Both the position numbers and the translations under genes were made by a program. Of a stretch of DNA of 15,427 bases, positions 13,418 to 15,427 are shown one piece after another (position 1 is the stretch's first letter; each line of letters opens with the position of its first letter). This DNA is from UBA1049 sp964525815 (GTDB lineage Bacteria; Bacillota; Clostridia; Oscillospirales; CAG-382): positions 1 to 15,427 of the forward strand of contig CAZGJQ010000043.1 of assembly GCA_964525815.1 (NCBI GenBank), written 5' to 3'. The notes beneath the pieces were generated by a model that saw only the letters and a list, made by a program, of their open reading frames with translations, did not search any database and had not been told where the DNA came from.

Positions 13418-13487
13418 CATTATAAGTCTGTGCAAAATACAACTTTGAACATTCTGTAAATATTAGCCAAAACGCAAAAAGCTCTGC

Positions 13488-13516
13488 TTTACATAACTGG
13501 TAAATGGGTGTATAAT
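13488..13516 (+). promoter_or_regulatory. Sigma-A promoter of rny
   Basis: TTTACA (13488-13493), 17-bp spacer, perfect TATAAT (13511-13516), start near 13523. The leader of about 120 nt opens with a small hairpin, ATCGAA-TGTTT-TTCGAT (13525-13541), followed by TTTATAT, which could be a weak attenuator. The rest of 13309-13646 shows no gene. Confidence 0.8.
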
Positions 13517-13646
13517 ACAGTAATATCGAATGTTTTTCGATTTTATATAGATGTATATATAACAGAAATTAAAAGGGTTAAAAAGCCACAATACATTGAA
13601 TATTGAATCGGGAAGCATAGATTTAAATATAGAAGGAGGCAAATCT

Positions 13647-15188
13647 ATGAACCCCGTGTTTTGGTTGCTTATATGTGCCGCTACTGCGGTTGTGTTCTTT
13701 TTTCTCGGTGTTGTTTTCCGTAAAAGAGTAGCCGAAAAGGCGTTGAAATCAGCGGAAATAGAGGCAAAGCGAATTGTTGAGGATGCTAAGAAGAATGCCG
13801 AGACCGAAAAAAAAGAGACTCTCGTAGAAGCAAAGGAAGAAGCACTCCGGATAAAGAACGAGGCTGAGAGGGAGCTTAAGGAACGGAGAAACGACCTGCA
13901 GCGTTTAGAGAGACGCACAATGCAGAAGGAAGAGAATCTTGATAGAAAAATTGATAATCTCGAGAAGAAGGAAGAGTTATTAAATAAAAAAATCAAGGAT
14001 AATTCGGATTTAAAGGAAGAAATTGAAAAAACAAAAGAAGAACAGACCGAGCTTCTACAGACCATTTCGGGAATGACGGTGGAGGAAGCCAGAGCCTCCC
14101 TGCTCGGAAGAGTGGAGAGCGAGGCAAGGCATGATATGGCTATGAAGCTGTCCGAGATAGAGCAGGAGTGCAAGGAGGTTGCCGAGGAAAAGGCGAAAAA
14201 TATAATCTCCCTTGCTATTCAGCGTTGTGCGGCGGACAGTGTTGCGGAAGCCACTGTTTCTGTGGTTGACCTGCCAAACGATGAAATGAAGGGAAGGATA
14301 ATCGGCAGAGAAGGACGCAACATAAGGGCTATAGAGACCCTGACCGGCGTGGATTTGATTATCGACGACACCCCTGAGGCCATTACCATTTCCACCTTTG
14401 ACCCGATTAGGCGTGAGATTGCAAGAATTGCACTTGATAAGCTGGTTTCGGACGGCAGAATACATCCGTCTCGAATAGAAGAAATGGTTGAGAAGAGCCG
14501 AAAGGAAGTAGAGGCAATTATTAAGAAGGAAGGCGAGCAGGCTACCTTTGAGACCGGAATACACGGTATTAACCATGAGCTTGTCAAGCTTTTGGGAAGG
14601 CTGAAGTTCCGCACCAGCTACGGGCAGAATGTGCTTAAGCATTCTATTGAGGTTGCACATATTGCCGGTATGATAGCAGCCGAGCTGGATGTTGACGCAA
14701 CGCTTGCCAAGCGCGCCGGACTGCTGCATGATATAGGCAAGGCCATGACACATGAGGTGGACGGAAGCCATGTCCAAATCGGTTTGGAGCTTGCCAAGAA
14801 ATATAAGGAGAACCGAGAGGTTCTGCATGCGATAGAATCCCACCACGGTGATGTGGAGCCTACTACGCTGATTGCTATGATAGTACAAGCGGCGGACGCT
14901 ATTTCGGCTGCACGGCCGGGTGCGAGAAGAGAGAATCTCGAGACCTATATAAAGCGTTTGCAGAAGCTGGAGGAGATTGCTAACTCCTTTGAGGGAATCG
15001 AAAAGGCGTTTGCTATTCAGGCGGGCAGAGAGATACGCATTATGGTAAAGCCGGAGGAGATAAACGACGATGCAATGGTGTTTATTGCCCGAGACATTGC
15101 CAAGAAGATTGAGTCCGACCTCGAGTATCCCGGTCAGATAAAGATTCATGTTATACGGGAGACAAGACAGTTCGAGTACGCAAAATAA
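13647..15188 (+). CDS. rny: Ribonuclease Y
   Basis: 513 aa, the usual RNase Y length. Membrane-anchored endoribonuclease that starts mRNA decay in Firmicutes. One N-terminal transmembrane helix (3-24, FWLLICAATAVVFFFLGVVF), a long charged coiled coil (about 28-145), a KH RNA-binding domain with GRIIGREGRN (216-225), and an HD domain with the metal pair His361-Asp362 (GLLHDIGKA), ESHHGDVEP (397-405) and AADAISAARPGAR (415-427). The start at ATG 13647 is fixed by AGAAGGAGG 8 nt upstream; the frame is open further upstream but has no such site. It has its own promoter and is followed after 33 nt by a ymdB-type gene, the same order as in B. subtilis. Confidence 0.97.
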   Translation: MNPVFWLLICAATAVVFFFLGVVFRKRVAEKALKSAEIEAKRIVEDAKKNAETEKKETLVEAKEEALRIKNEAERELKERRNDLQRLERRTMQKEENLDRKIDNLEKKEELLNKKIKDNSDLKEEIEKTKEEQTELLQTISGMTVEEARASLLGRVESEARHDMAMKLSEIEQECKEVAEEKAKNIISLAIQRCAADSVAEATVSVVDLPNDEMKGRIIGREGRNIRAIETLTGVDLIIDDTPEAITISTFDPIRREIARIALDKLVSDGRIHPSRIEEMVEKSRKEVEAIIKKEGEQATFETGIHGINHELVKLLGRLKFRTSYGQNVLKHSIEVAHIAGMIAAELDVDATLAKRAGLLHDIGKAMTHEVDGSHVQIGLELAKKYKENREVLHAIESHHGDVEPTTLIAMIVQAADAISAARPGARRENLETYIKRLQKLEEIANSFEGIEKAFAIQAGREIRIMVKPEEINDDAMVFIARDIAKKIESDLEYPGQIKIHVIRETRQFEYAK

Positions 15189-15221
15189 AGAATGTCCCCT
15201 TAAATAGAAAGTGGTTTTCGG

Positions 15222-15427
15222 ATGAGAATAATCGCAATAGGAGATGTGGTTGGCAGCAACGGTACAGAATACGCACAGAAGCTGTTGAGAAAAATAAAAA
15301 GCAACGAGAAGGGCGACCTTGTTATAGTAAACGCTGAGAATGCCGCACCCGGTAACGGACTGGACAGCAAGAGCGCACAGGCCTTGCTGGATGCGGGAGC
15401 GGATGTCCTGACGGGAGGAAACCATAC
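15222..15427 (+). CDS. ymdB: TIGR00282/YmdB-like metallophosphoesterase, 5' part
   Basis: Only the first 68 codons lie in the window; the gene runs off the right edge. MRIIAIGDVVGS gives the first metal-binding Asp (Asp8), NAENAAPGNG (about 40-49) the second block, and GADVLTGGNH (about 58-67) the third, all in the order of YmdB-type 2',3'-cyclic-nucleotide phosphodiesterases. These affect biofilm and motility decisions in Bacillus and interact functionally with RNase Y. The start ATG 15222 has only a weak purine stretch (AGAAAGTGG) upstream, suggesting readthrough from rny and modest translation. Confidence 0.85.
   Translation, partial: MRIIAIGDVVGSNGTEYAQKLLRKIKSNEKGDLVIVNAENAAPGNGLDSKSAQALLDAGADVLTGGNH

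Noticed and set aside
13463..14173. 236-codon Ser/Phe-rich frame on the minus strand opposite the rny coiled coil
   Set aside because: Ser/Phe richness is the antisense image of Glu/Lys codons in the coiled coil; it also crosses the rny promoter.
14055..15425. 456-codon open frame on the minus strand opposite rny
   Set aside because: It lies antisense to a clear RNase Y gene whose codon pattern keeps the opposite strand open; its translation has no domain features and no ribosome binding site.
1..15427. CRISPR array
   Set aside because: No series of regularly spaced direct repeats was seen on either strand.

Overview
The window looks like a chromosomal segment of a moderately low-GC Firmicute of the Clostridia type, probably a gut Oscillospirales-like species. 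The grounds are strong GGAGG-type ribosome binding sites, several consensus sigma-A promoters with 17-bp spacing, an RNase Y gene followed by a YmdB-like gene, a YitT/DUF2179 protein, and a ThiI without a rhodanese domain. The species cannot be named from the sequence alone.

Left end (1-1190): the last gene of an integrated element, a tyrosine recombinase reading right. It is followed by the 3' part of a tRNA gene (T-arm, acceptor strand, CCA) and that tRNA's terminator. This is the right attachment site, so the element extends leftward out of the window and the ordinary chromosome starts at about 1160.

1190-5700: host-type genes. They are a small Cys-rich Phe-Asp-Arg repeat protein (-), a DUF2892 small membrane protein (+), a YitT family membrane protein (-), and a two-gene operon (-) of a Gfo/Idh/MocA oxidoreductase overlapping nagA. 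Two consensus promoters and dyad sequences lie upstream of that operon.

5695-10120: the most interesting part. Five genes in a row point left: a WYL-domain regulator, an Nmad2-like protein, an Nmad3-like protein (both families named as nucleotide-modification-associated), a cytoplasmic leucine-rich-repeat protein, and a compact RecF/SMC/DndD-like ATPase. The first three are tightly coupled (2-nt gap, then ATGA overlap). The last two are 9 nt apart and sit behind a hairpin that buries the ribosome binding site of the LRR gene. A consensus promoter covered by a TTCAACA/TGTTGAA dyad precedes the regulator. The cassette lies immediately downstream of a tRNA-Gln gene and two of its genes are visibly AT-rich. 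I read it as a horizontally acquired candidate anti-mobile-element or DNA-modification system. That function is inference.

10333-13420: tRNA-Gln(CTG) with its own promoter and terminator, then a leftward operon of cysteine desulfurase, thiI and a CinA-C amidohydrolase. The desulfurase/ThiI pair should make 4-thiouridine in tRNA. 13488-15427: promoter, rny (RNase Y) and the start of a ymdB-type phosphodiesterase gene, cut by the window end.
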